Assembly: GCF_030816505.1 (NCBI RefSeq)
Contig: NZ_JAUSYB010000001.1
Coordinates: forward strand, 248,001-312,000
DNA: 64,000 nt
Source of the DNA: Microbacterium sp. W4I20
GTDB lineage: Bacteria; Actinomycetota; Actinomycetes; Actinomycetales; Microbacteriaceae
Direction of reading: 5' to 3'
Position numbers and translations under genes: made by a program
Shown: positions 54,654 through 62,987 of the stretch, in pieces
How positions within the stretch are numbered: position 1 is the first letter of the stretch
How the letters are laid out: each line of letters begins with the position of its first letter
The notes under the pieces: model-generated
What the model saw: the letters and a program-made list of their open reading frames with translations, nothing else
Databases searched by the model: none
What the model was told of the DNA's origin: nothing

Positions 54654-54708
54654 GATGTTCCCAGCCTACGCCGGTGCGGCGACACCGGCGCGTCGGTGCG
54701 GCGGACGC

Positions 54709-55320
54709 TCAGCTCGCGTAGAGGAAGGGAAGGGTGAAGGCTCCGAAGAACAGCAGGCCGACGATCGTCGAGATGATCGAGAACAGGAGGATGCCGGCGA
54801 CGACGTAGCCCATGATCACCCCGGCGAAGGCCATGCCGCGTCCGCCCAGACCGGGGTCGCGCTTGGTCTGACGAAGAGCCATGTGGCCGGTGATCACGGC
54901 GGCGATGGACGCCAGCATCGGTACCACGGCCCAGAACAGCACGATTCCGGCGATGCCGCAGACGAGTGACGTGACGGCGAGGCCGCTCGTCGGCCGGGCC
55001 GGCGGCGCGGGGTAGCCCGAGGCCGCGTAAGGGGAGTAGCCCTGCTGCTGCGGGGGGAGCGGAGGACCGTAACCGGACTGGGCGGGGGCGACGCCGTAGG
55101 GCGACTGCTGGATGGCTGCCTGACCGTACGGCTGCTGCTGCGGGGCGACCTGCCCGTATCCGGGCGTTGCGCCGGGGTAGGCCTGGGTGGGCTGAGGCGG
55201 GACCTGCGCGGGATATGTCGGTGCGTACGCCGGCGACAGCGTGGCCGCAGGAGGAGGAGGCGGCGGGGGTGTGAGTCGCTGCGCGTCGGGGGGAGAAGGG
55301 ATGCGGGTGTCGTCGCTCAC
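54709..55320 (-). CDS. DUF4190-domain membrane protein with Pro/Gln-rich N-terminus
   Basis: 203 residues. The first ~115 are low-complexity, Pro/Gln/Tyr/Gly-rich, and presumably disordered. The DUF4190-type pair of helices follows: SGLAVTSLVCGIAGIVLFW, VVPMLASIAAVITGHMALRQ and a third helix, with RDPGLGGRGMAFAGVIMGYV as the family motif. GTG 55320 has AAAGG 8 nt away; the extension to 55371 lacks a site. Likely a membrane-associated scaffold; role unknown. Divergent from fabG-like gene across ~160 nt with no clear operator. Confidence 0.8.
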   Translation of the reverse strand: MSDDTRIPSPPDAQRLTPPPPPPPAATLSPAYAPTYPAQVPPQPTQAYPGATPGYGQVAPQQQPYGQAAIQQSPYGVAPAQSGYGPPLPPQQQGYSPYAASGYPAPPARPTSGLAVTSLVCGIAGIVLFWAVVPMLASIAAVITGHMALRQTKRDPGLGGRGMAFAGVIMGYVVAGILLFSIISTIVGLLFFGAFTLPFLYAS

Positions 55321-55481
55321 GCTGGTGCCTTTCGTCGCGTTCAGCGTCCCAGCACGCCTGGGTTCTGTCAAACGCTCGCCGCAGCCGGGCGATCACCGCG
55401 CACGTGCCTGGCGGAGCATCCTCGATAGGATCGATGACGGCTCGGGACCCCGGACCACGGCCCAGATCAGGAGTGATACCC

Positions 55482-56192
55482 ATGAGTGCTCAGCGCGTCG
55501 TCCTCGTGACCGGAGGCAACCGCGGCATCGGCCGCGCGATCGCCGAGCGCTTCGTCCGCGACGGGTACCGTGTGGCCGTCACCGCGCGCAGCGGTGAAGG
55601 GCCAGAGGGCACGTTGACCGTCCGTGCGGACGTGACGGATGCTGCGGCGCTCGACGCCGCGTTCACCGAGGTGGAGCAGCAGCTCGGACCGGTCGAGATC
55701 GTCGTCGCGAACGCCGGGATCACGAAGGACACCCTGTTGTTGCGCATGAGCGAGGACGACTTCGACAGCGTGGTGGCGACCAACCTCGGCGGTACCTTCC
55801 GCGTGGTCAAGCGCGCGTCCAAGGGCATGCTGCGCGCGCGGTTCGGCCGAGTCATCCTCATCTCCAGCGTCGTCGGGCTCTACGGCTCCGCGGGCCAGGT
55901 CAATTACTCTGCGTCGAAGAGCGCGCTCGTCGGATTCGCTCGCTCCCTGACGCGCGAGCTCGGCGGGCGAGGTATCACGGCGAACGTCGTCGCCCCCGGA
56001 TTCATCGAGACCGACATGACCGCGGAACTGCCCGAAGAGACCCAGAAGCAGTACAAGGCGAACATCCCTGCAGGCCGGTTCGCCACCCCGGACGAGGTCG
56101 CCGGTGTCGTGACCTGGCTCGCCGGTGACGACGCGGGCTACATCTCGGGCGCCGTCATCCCGGTCGACGGCGGTCTGGGCATGGGGCACTGA
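55482..56192 (+). CDS. fabG: 3-oxoacyl-ACP reductase FabG-like SDR
   Basis: 236-residue classical short-chain dehydrogenase. Cofactor motif TGGNRGIGRAIAERF, DVT, NAGITKD and the catalytic Ser (ISSVVG), Tyr and Lys in NYSASKSAL. The C-terminal PGFIETDMTAELPEE and SGAVIPVDGGLGMGH are typical of FabG1/MabA of actinobacteria. It probably reduces beta-ketoacyl-ACP with NADPH. AGGAG at 55468-55472 sets ATG 55482. The usual InhA-type enoyl reductase is not adjacent. Confidence 0.9.
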   Translation: MSAQRVVLVTGGNRGIGRAIAERFVRDGYRVAVTARSGEGPEGTLTVRADVTDAAALDAAFTEVEQQLGPVEIVVANAGITKDTLLLRMSEDDFDSVVATNLGGTFRVVKRASKGMLRARFGRVILISSVVGLYGSAGQVNYSASKSALVGFARSLTRELGGRGITANVVAPGFIETDMTAELPEETQKQYKANIPAGRFATPDEVAGVVTWLAGDDAGYISGAVIPVDGGLGMGH

Positions 56193-56216
56193 CCCCGCCT
56201 CGGCCGCGTCAGGCGG

Positions 56217-56912
56217 TCATCGGGCGATCGCAGCGTTGATCAGCTCGCCGAGCTTCTCCGGCACGGAGAACTGCGGCCAGTGGCCCGACCCGATCTTCAC
56301 GACCTCGGTGTCGTCGATCGCATGGAACTCCTCTGCGTAGTCACCCCACTGTTCGAGAACTGCTTCGAACGCCTCGCGGTCGAGACCGCCCATCAGCAGC
56401 GTCACCGGCACCCGGTACCGAGCGTCGTCGCCGAGGACGATCCCGTCGGTCGGCACGCGAGCGGGAACACTGCGGGCCAGGGGCGCGGTGCGCGCTCGCG
56501 TCGCCTCGTCGAGGTCGCTGACGTCGTCATCCGGGAAGAAGTCCCATCCCGGGAAGGCGACCACGCCGTCGACCAGCTCGAACTCGCCGATGTTCGCGCC
56601 CGGAGGCAGCGGCACGGTGTCGACGAAGATCACGCGGCTCACGCGGTCGGGCCGTGCGTCGGCGACACCCCAGGCGACGTTGCCCCCACCGCTGTGCCCG
56701 ACGACGACGGCCGCACCCGGCAGGGAGTCCAGAGCGGCGACCGCAGCATCGACCCACTCGGCGATGCCGACGTCGGCGGACTCGGATGCCGGAGCGCCGA
56801 GGCCCGGCATGGTGAGGGGATGCGCGCGATGCCCCGCCTTCTCGAGAGTGGGGATCACGGCGTCCCAGCTGGTGGCATCGAGCCAGAGACCGGGGATGAG
56901 AATGATGTCCAT
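56217..56912 (-). CDS. Alpha/beta-fold hydrolase
   Basis: 231 residues. The oxyanion region is LIPGLWLDATSW, the nucleophile elbow GHSGGG has Ser near 72 and the catalytic His is in GSGHWPQFS near the end; Asp likely in the GGLDRE segment. It is most like small esterase/lactonase hydrolases of the EstA/RsbQ-neighbour type. The ATG at 56912 is used, since the longer frame overlaps serB. Substrate unknown. It ends 24 nt from fabG tail to tail. Confidence 0.85.
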   Translation of the reverse strand: MDIILIPGLWLDATSWDAVIPTLEKAGHRAHPLTMPGLGAPASESADVGIAEWVDAAVAALDSLPGAAVVVGHSGGGNVAWGVADARPDRVSRVIFVDTVPLPPGANIGEFELVDGVVAFPGWDFFPDDDVSDLDEATRARTAPLARSVPARVPTDGIVLGDDARYRVPVTLLMGGLDREAFEAVLEQWGDYAEEFHAIDDTEVVKIGSGHWPQFSVPEKLGELINAAIAR

Positions 56913-56953
56913 GACCCGACGGTAGCCCTGGCGTCCGACATCCGCCAGGTTCG

Positions 56954-57589
56954 CTAGGGCAGGAGCGGAATGACCTCGGACAGGTCCTGCGGCCCGATCA
57001 CGAGGCTCGCGGCGCTCTTCACGGCCGGCTTCGCATTGAAGGCGATTCCGAGCCCGGCGACGCCCATCATGGGCAGGTCGTTCGCGCCGTCTCCGATCGC
57101 GATCGTGGCATGCGGTGCGATGCCGAGCTCGCGGGCCCATGCCTGCAACGACGAGGCTTTCGCGGCGCCGTCGACGATGTCGCCGTCCACGTGGCCGGAG
57201 AGCACCCCGTCGACCACCTCGAGTCGATTCGCACGCCAGCGGTCCACACCCAGCTCCGGAGCCACACCGTCGAGGATCTCGTGGAACCCGCCTGAGACGA
57301 CCCCCACGACACCGCCGCGCTGATGCACGGCCGCGGTCAGCTCCCGCACGCCCGGCGTCGGCTCGATACGTCCGCGGACCCGCTCGAACGCGGCGACCGG
57401 CACTCCCTCGAGTGCGGCCACGCGCGACCGCAGGCTCGTGGCGAAGTCCACCTCGCCGCGCATCGCGGCCTCGGTCGCCGCCTGGACCTCGTCGCGACGG
57501 CCGGCCTCGTCGGCGAGCAGCTCGATCACCTCATTGCGGATGAGGGTGGAATCGGCATCGAGGACGACGAGGAATCGCGCGGCGGTCAC
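56954..57589 (-). CDS. serB: Phosphoserine phosphatase SerB
   Basis: 211-residue HAD phosphatase, last step of serine biosynthesis. Motif I VLDADSTLIRNE (nucleophile Asp11, acid Asp13), motif II VVSGGFHEIL, motif III Lys in NAKPAVK and motif IV IGDGANDLPMMGVAG. There is no ACT domain, unlike the longer mycobacterial SerB2. GTG 57589 start. It stands 64 nt from glgC on the same strand. Confidence 0.94.
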   Translation of the reverse strand: MTAARFLVVLDADSTLIRNEVIELLADEAGRRDEVQAATEAAMRGEVDFATSLRSRVAALEGVPVAAFERVRGRIEPTPGVRELTAAVHQRGGVVGVVSGGFHEILDGVAPELGVDRWRANRLEVVDGVLSGHVDGDIVDGAAKASSLQAWARELGIAPHATIAIGDGANDLPMMGVAGLGIAFNAKPAVKSAASLVIGPQDLSEVIPLLP

Positions 57590-57653
57590 ACGATCGAGCC
57601 TACCGACCAGCGGTGTGGTCGTTGCGCCGCGTGACTCGTCCGCGTCCGACGCC

Positions 57654-58895
57654 TCAGCGCTCGATGAAGATGCCCTTGCCGACCACGGTGATCCCCGACT
57701 CGGTCACCGTGAAGCCGCGGGCGAGGTCCCGCTCCCGATCTACGCCGACGGTCGCACCATCGGCCAGCACCACGTTCTTGTCGAGGATCGCCCGATGCAC
57801 CCGGGCGCCCTGACCCAGCCGCACGTGATCGAAGACGACCGAGTCGGTGATGGTCGAGCCGCCTCCGGCGAGCGTCCACGGACCCACGACACTGCGTTCC
57901 AGGTGGGTGCCGGAGAGCACGGATCCGAGCGAGACGATCGAGTCGATGGCGTTGCCGATGCGACCGACCGAGTCGCGCACGAACTTCGCGGGCGGCGAGT
58001 TCACCGCCTGGGAGTGGATCGGCCACTCCATGTTGTAGAGGTTGAAGATCGGCAGCGTCGAGATCAGGTCGCGGTGGGCGTCGAAGAAGGAGTCGATCGT
58101 CCCCACATCGCGCCAATAGGACCGGTCGCGCGGCGAGGATCCGGGGACCTCGTTCTGCTTCATGTCGTAGTAGCCGGCCTCGCCGCGGTCGACGAAGTAG
58201 GGCACGATGTCGCCGCCCATGTCGTGTCCGGAGGTGGGCGACTCGCCGTCGGCCTCCACGGCGGCGATCAGCGCGTCCGTATCGAAGATGTAGTTACCCA
58301 TCGAGGCCAGCACCTCGTGCGGCGAATCCTCGAGGCCGGCGATGTCGGTCGGCTTCTCGAGGAACTGCTTGATCCGGCCGGATTCCGCATCGGCGTCGAT
58401 CACGCCGAACTGCGATGCCAGGGCCAGCGGCTGGCGGATGCCGGCGACCGTCGCCTTCGCACCGGAGGCGATGTGGGCGTCGAGCATCTGCCGGAAGTCC
58501 ATGCGGTACACGTGATCCGCACCGATGACGACGACGATGTCGGGCTTCTCGTCGTTGATCAGGTTCATGCTCTGCAGGATCGCGTCGGCGGATCCCGAGA
58601 ACCAGCGCTTGCCGAGCCGCTGCTGCGCCGGCACCGACGCGACATAGGAGTCGAGGAGTGCCGACATCCGCCAGGTCTGGGAGATGTGGCGGTCGAGACT
58701 GTGGGACTTGTACTGCGTGAGCACGACGACCTGTCTCAGGCCCGAGTTGATCAGGTTGGAGATCGCGAAATCGATCAACCGGTACTGCCCGCCGAAGGGC
58801 ACAGCCGGTTTGGCGCGATCAGCCGTGAGGGGCATGAGTCGCTTGCCCTCGCCTCCGGCGAGGATGATCCCGAAGATCTTCTTTGGAGCGGACAT
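57654..58895 (-). CDS. glgC: Glucose-1-phosphate adenylyltransferase
   Basis: Makes ADP-glucose for glycogen and, in actinobacteria, maltose-1-phosphate. 413 residues: nucleotide motif [31 protein letters not shown], active-site GTADA-like [18 protein letters not shown] and [12 protein letters not shown]. The C-terminal left-handed beta helix starts at about 300. It is divergent from glgA across 70 nt that contain a 12-bp direct repeat. Confidence 0.97.
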   Translation of the reverse strand: MSAPKKIFGIILAGGEGKRLMPLTADRAKPAVPFGGQYRLIDFAISNLINSGLRQVVVLTQYKSHSLDRHISQTWRMSALLDSYVASVPAQQRLGKRWFSGSADAILQSMNLINDEKPDIVVVIGADHVYRMDFRQMLDAHIASGAKATVAGIRQPLALASQFGVIDADAESGRIKQFLEKPTDIAGLEDSPHEVLASMGNYIFDTDALIAAVEADGESPTSGHDMGGDIVPYFVDRGEAGYYDMKQNEVPGSSPRDRSYWRDVGTIDSFFDAHRDLISTLPIFNLYNMEWPIHSQAVNSPPAKFVRDSVGRIGNAIDSIVSLGSVLSGTHLERSVVGPWTLAGGGSTITDSVVFDHVRLGQGARVHRAILDKNVVLADGATVGVDRERDLARGFTVTESGITVVGKGIFIER

Positions 58896-58925
58896 GGCTC
58901 AACCATAGATGCCACGAAGCTCACC

Positions 58926-58960
58926 TCACTAGCGTCTGGACAAGTGAGTCACTAGCGTCT
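58926..58960. promoter_or_regulatory. glgC/glgA divergent promoter with 12-bp direct repeat
   Basis: TCACTAGCGTCT occurs twice, perfectly, at 58926-58937 and 58949-58960, 23 bp apart. The palindrome GTGAGTCAC (58944-58952) overlaps the second. TAGCGT (58953-58958) is 7 nt before the glgA ATG, so it may be the -10 of a leaderless mRNA. No classical -35 is seen. Confidence 0.55.
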
Positions 58961-58965
58961 AAAGC

Positions 58966-60150
58966 ATGCGAGTCGAGATGATCACGAAGGAATACCCGCC
59001 GGAGATCTATGGCGGGGCCGGTGTGCACGTCGCGGAGCTCGTCACGGCGCTGCGTCAGAGCATCGAGGTCAGGGTGCGAGCCTTCGGCGCTGAGCGCACG
59101 GAGGAGGGGACCTTCTCCTATCGTGCACCCGCCGAGCTCGCTGACGCGAACGCGGCGCTGCAGACCCTGGGCACGGATCTCGAGATCGTCTCGGCGATCG
59201 CCGACGCCGACATCGTGCACAGCCACACCTGGTACGCCAACTTCGCCGGGCACCTCGCCTCCCAGCTGCACGGCATCCCGCACGTGCTCACTGCTCACAG
59301 CCTCGAGCCGCTGCGCCCGTGGAAGGCCGAGCAGCTCGGCGGCGGATACGCCGTGTCGAGCGGGATCGAGAAGCTCGCGTACGAGAACGCCGCCGCCGTC
59401 ATCGCGGTGAGCGCAGGCATGCGCGCCGACATCCTGCGCAGCTATCCGCAGGTGGACCCGGCGAAGGTGCGCGTGATCCACAACGGGATCGATGTGGATC
59501 GCTGGCGTCCGGTGCACGATGCCGCCTTCCTGCAGTCCATCGGGATGGACCCTGACCGTCCGTCCGTCGTCTTCGTCGGTCGCATCACCCGCCAGAAGGG
59601 TCTGCCGTATCTTCTCCAGGCCGCTCGGCTGCTGCCGCCGGAGGTGCAGCTGGTACTGTGCGCCGGCGCCCCGGACACGCCGGAGATCATGGCCGAGGTG
59701 CAGGAGGGCGTGCGTCTCCTGCAGCAGAGTCGTGACGGCGTCATCTGGATCGAGCGGATGCTGCCGCGCGATGAGCTCTCGGCCATCCTCACCGCGGCCA
59801 CGACGTTCGTGTGCCCGTCGATGTACGAGCCTCTGGGGATCGTGAACCTCGAGGCGATGGCGTGCGGTGCGGCGGTCGTCGGAACTGCGACGGGCGGCAT
59901 CCCCGAGGTCGTCGCCGACGGCGTCACTGGTCGTCTCGTACCCATCGAGCAGCTGCAGGACGGCACGGGCACGCCCGTCGATGCGGAGCGATGGGTCGCG
60001 GATCTCGCGGCCGTGCTCACTGAGGTCGCCATGGATCCGGAGCGGGCACGCGCCTACGGCGAGGCCGGGCGGGAGCGGGCCCGCGACGAGTTCAGCTGGG
60101 GTGCGATCGCCGACACCACGCGCGCGCTGTACGCGGAGCTGTCCGACTGA
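58966..60150 (+). CDS. glgA: Glycogen synthase (actinobacterial GlgM/GlgA type)
   Basis: 394-residue GT4 glycosyltransferase. Many such enzymes use ADP-glucose to extend glucan or to make maltose-1-phosphate. MRVEMITKEYPPEIYGGAGV is the donor-binding Lys/Gly start, HVLTAHSLEPLRPWK and VGRITRQKGLPYLLQAARLL follow, and the acidic EPLGIVNLEAMACG (E-x7-E) is the catalytic/retaining motif. The ATG abuts the promoter repeat, probably leaderless. Divergent from glgC, which feeds it ADP-glucose. Confidence 0.95.
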   Translation: MRVEMITKEYPPEIYGGAGVHVAELVTALRQSIEVRVRAFGAERTEEGTFSYRAPAELADANAALQTLGTDLEIVSAIADADIVHSHTWYANFAGHLASQLHGIPHVLTAHSLEPLRPWKAEQLGGGYAVSSGIEKLAYENAAAVIAVSAGMRADILRSYPQVDPAKVRVIHNGIDVDRWRPVHDAAFLQSIGMDPDRPSVVFVGRITRQKGLPYLLQAARLLPPEVQLVLCAGAPDTPEIMAEVQEGVRLLQQSRDGVIWIERMLPRDELSAILTAATTFVCPSMYEPLGIVNLEAMACGAAVVGTATGGIPEVVADGVTGRLVPIEQLQDGTGTPVDAERWVADLAAVLTEVAMDPERARAYGEAGRERARDEFSWGAIADTTRALYAELSD

Positions 60151-60167
60151 GCCGATAGGCTGGAGAC

Positions 60168-60953
60168 ATGTCGATCGCTCTGGAATTCACCGACGTCGTC
60201 GTGCGCCGCGAAGGGCGCAACATCGTCGATCACGTGACCTGGCAGGTCGCCGACGATCAGCGGTGGGTGATCCTCGGGCCCAACGGCGCAGGCAAGACCA
60301 CGCTGCTGCAGCTGGCCGACACGCTGATGCATCCGACGGCCGGAACCGTCACGGTGCTGGGGGAGACCCTGGGCCGCACCGACGTGTTCGAGGTGCGTCC
60401 CCGCATCGGGTTCGCCTCGTCGGCGATGGCCAAGCAGGTGCCGCGCGACGAGACCGTCCTCAACACCGTTCTGACGGCTGCGTACTCGGTGCTCGGCCGG
60501 TGGAACGAGAGCTACGAGGACATCGACGAGCGCCGTGCCCTCCGGGTACTCGGAGACTGGCGACTCGATCATCTCGCTCAGCGCACGTTCGGAACGCTGA
60601 GCGACGGCGAGCAGAAGCGGGTGCAGATCGCGCGGGCCGTCATGACCGACCCCGAACTGCTGGTGCTCGACGAGCCGACGGCGTCCCTCGACCTCGGATC
60701 GCGAGAAGAGCTCCTCGCCCTGCTGAGCGGCTATGCGTCGTCTCCGTCGACGCCGGCGATGCTGATGGTCACGCACCACGTCGAAGAGATCCCGGTCGGG
60801 TTCACGCATGTGATGCTGCTTCGCGAGGGCCGCGTCGTGTCCGCCGGCCCGATCGCTGAGACGCTCACCGCCGAGGCACTGAGCGAGGCGTTCGGGATGC
60901 CGATCACTCTGAGCTCCGACGACGGCCGGTACGCCGCCCGCGCGGCATCCTGA
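60168..60953 (+). CDS. Solitary ABC ATPase
   Basis: 261 residues. Walker [11 protein letters not shown]-loop [10 protein letters not shown] (no Gln in the usual place), signature [12 protein letters not shown] (Asp for the second Gly), Walker [13 protein letters not shown] and H-loop [10 protein letters not shown]. This is the ModF/YbbL-like single ABC ATPase type common near glycogen genes in Microbacteriaceae. No permease gene is adjacent. It follows glgA by 17 nt and may share its transcript. Confidence 0.85.
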   Translation: MSIALEFTDVVVRREGRNIVDHVTWQVADDQRWVILGPNGAGKTTLLQLADTLMHPTAGTVTVLGETLGRTDVFEVRPRIGFASSAMAKQVPRDETVLNTVLTAAYSVLGRWNESYEDIDERRALRVLGDWRLDHLAQRTFGTLSDGEQKRVQIARAVMTDPELLVLDEPTASLDLGSREELLALLSGYASSPSTPAMLMVTHHVEEIPVGFTHVMLLREGRVVSAGPIAETLTAEALSEAFGMPITLSSDDGRYAARAAS

Positions 60954-60983
60954 ACCGAGTCACGCAGAGTTTAGAACTACTGA

Positions 60984-61045
60984 TAGAATCGATCCTTGGT
61001 GCTCACTGCGCCGCAGACTTCCCTCGTCCCTGGCACAATCCAGGG
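60984..61045 (+). promoter_or_regulatory. rpmE2 promoter and leader
   Basis: TGATAGAAT (60981-60989) is an extended -10 (TG-N-TAGAAT). The transcribed leader of about 67 nt includes a 6-bp hairpin, CCCTGG (61028-61033) with CCAGGG (61040-61045), and AAGGA just before the ATG. No dyad resembling a Zur box (TGAAAATG...) is evident. Confidence 0.6.
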
Positions 61046-61063
61046 CAGCAACTAAGGAATCCC

Positions 61064-61327
61064 ATGAAGACTGACATTCACCCCACGTACACGGCCGTCG
61101 TGTTCCGCGACCTCGGCTCGGGCGAGACGTTCCTCACCCGTTCCACGGTCCCGGTGAACGCGACCAAGACCATCGAGCTGGACGGCGTGGAGTACCCCGT
61201 CATCGACGTCGAGATCTCCTCCGCCTCGCACCCGTTCTACACGGGAAAGCAGCGCATCATGGACTCGGCCGGTCGCGTCGAGAAGTTCAACCAGCGCTTC
61301 AAGGGCTTCGGCGGCTCGTCCAAGTAA
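61064..61327 (+). CDS. rpmE2: 50S ribosomal protein bL31 type B
   Basis: 87 residues, [20 protein letters not shown], without the CxxC zinc cysteines of type A L31, so this is the zinc-independent form (L31B). Conserved [31 protein letters not shown]. In many bacteria this copy is induced by zinc limitation through Zur; no Zur box is obvious here, so it may be the main L31. Followed by a strong terminator. Confidence 0.97.
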   Translation: MKTDIHPTYTAVVFRDLGSGETFLTRSTVPVNATKTIELDGVEYPVIDVEISSASHPFYTGKQRIMDSAGRVEKFNQRFKGFGGSSK

Positions 61328-61340
61328 CGACCGCTGTCAC

Positions 61341-61374
61341 GAAGGCCCCGCACTCCTCGGAGTGCGGGGCCTTC
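61341..61374. terminator. Bidirectional terminator after rpmE2
   Basis: GAAGGCCCCGCACT (61341-61354) pairs perfectly over 14 bp with 61361-61374, loop CCTCGG, 13 nt after the rpmE2 stop and before the convergent membrane gene. Confidence 0.92.
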
Positions 61375-61391
61375 GTCGTGCCGCGCGACGG

Positions 61392-61676
61392 TCAGATGTC
61401 GATGACGATGCGGTCGCCGCGGATCCTTCCCGGCGGGTCGCCGGGGGACGGGGCCGGTGCCGTGCGCTGCGTCTGGCGGTCGCGCTCCTGGCTCGCCTCG
61501 TGCGCGGTCGGCGACCACACACTGTCGAAGACGCCGACCAGACCGCCCGCGGCGGCGTTCTCGTACTTCTCCTCGACCGGCTTCCTCGAGAAGGTTCGCA
61601 TCATGCCGAAGATCAGGAGGCCGGGCCCCATGGCCAGCACGACGGCCACCGCCGTCCACGCCATGACGTCCTTCAT
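61392..61676 (-). CDS. Single-helix membrane protein of unknown function
   Basis: 94 residues: one helix near the start (about 5-25, MAWTAVAVVLAMGPGLLIFG), a central segment with SRKPVEEKYENAAAGGLVG, and a hydrophilic, Pro/Gln/Arg-rich tail ending GDRIVIDI. I do not recognise a family. Codon use agrees with neighbours, so a real gene is likely. The upstream hydrolase ends 57 nt away on the same strand. Confidence 0.6.
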   Translation of the reverse strand: MKDVMAWTAVAVVLAMGPGLLIFGMMRTFSRKPVEEKYENAAAGGLVGVFDSVWSPTAHEASQERDRQTQRTAPAPSPGDPPGRIRGDRIVIDI

Positions 61677-61732
61677 GGGTCCAGCCTAGACACGGCGTCG
61701 CCGTGCGGCATCCGCCTTCCGGCGGAGAGCCG

Positions 61733-62987
61733 TCAGCGGATGCGGCGTTCGTGCGCCAGATCGATCAGTCGCGTCAGCACCGTTCCGGAACGCAACCCGT
61801 TGTGCTCGTGCTCGGAGGTGATCCACGCCTCGACTCCGGGCAGCAGTCGTGCCGTCTCGAGCGAGAACTCCAGAGGGACGTAGACGTCGTTCACGTAGAC
61901 GGCAGCGGCACCCGTCGCGCCCGAGGCGGCGATCGCCTCGGCGTCGTAGATCTCCGGCCACTCGAACTCGGCCAGCTCGAGGGCGACATCGCGCCAGGGC
62001 TGGAAGGCCGGCACCGTCTCGGTCCAGTCGCGTCGGATGTGCTCGCCGGTGAAGAGACTCGCATCGTCCCGGAAGTCGGTTGGTTCCGTGCGTTCCGCAG
62101 ACCACCGCGTCGCCTGCCCGCTCGCGTAGCTCGACTCGTGGAAGGCGAAATACAGCGGGTTGCGGCCGTTGTACGGCATCGCGTGCAGGAGGTCGTGCCG
62201 GAAGGCGTTCGACGTCGGGTCCTGCTCGAGAAGGGACCACACGGTCTGCCAGCCGTCGTTCGTCCCGAGGGCGGATCCGACGGAGCGCATCCGGGATCGG
62301 GACACGACCTCGCCGTCCGGAAGCACGATGAGCCCGGCATCTGCCAGGTCGACCAGTCGGAGCATGGCGTCGCGATGCTCGGGGAACCGGCGGTAGTAGC
62401 GCTCCGATGCCGAACGCATCTTGTCGTAGCACAGGGCATAGACCTCGTCGGGGTGGCGCTCCACGGTGCTGAGCCCGCCGGTGATGAAGACGTCTTCGAG
62501 GGGAGCGGGCGTCCGTCGAGAGGTAGGCCAGCGTCGTGAAGCCGCCGAACGACTGTCCGAGCACGGTCCAGGTCGCGGCGCCCAGGTGCTCCCGCAGCGC
62601 CTCGCAGTCGCGCACGATGGCGTCGGCGCGCAGGTGCGTGAGGTGCTCGGCGACGACCGATGCGCCCCGGTCGAGATCCGCATCGCCGACCGGTGTGGAC
62701 CGGCCGGTGCCGCGCTGGTCGATCAGTACCACCCGATAGTGGGCGAGCGCCTCGTCGAGCCACGCCGGCGCCGTCGACGAATGGAAGGGACGGGGAGACT
62801 CATGGCCCGGGCCACCCTGGAGGAAGACCAGGTAGGGGAGGGCTTCGCCGCCCTCCCGCGAGACGACCGCGGCGAACACGTCGATCGTCCGAGTGTCGGC
62901 GGGATCGCCCCAGACGAGGGGAACGGTGAGCGTGTGCTCCTCGACGGTGAGATCGAGAAGTCGGCGGGTGCGGGTCTCGGCGGTCAT
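61733..62987 (-). pseudogene. Alpha/beta hydrolase (proline iminopeptidase-like), frameshifted
   Basis: Two reading frames together make one complete ~417-residue S33-type hydrolase. The first (62987 to about 62514) has FLQGGPGHESPRPF, VVLIDQRGTGRSTPV and the nucleophile elbow GQSFGG, ending at ...GGFTTLAYLST. The second (about 62513 to 61733) resumes with APLEDVFITGGLSTVERHPD and ends with EHEHNGLRSG carrying the catalytic His. One extra base near 62513 (the CC on the plus strand, GG in the gene) breaks the frame. It could be true inactivation or a sequencing error. ATG 62987 overlaps the preceding stop (TGATG). Confidence 0.8.
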
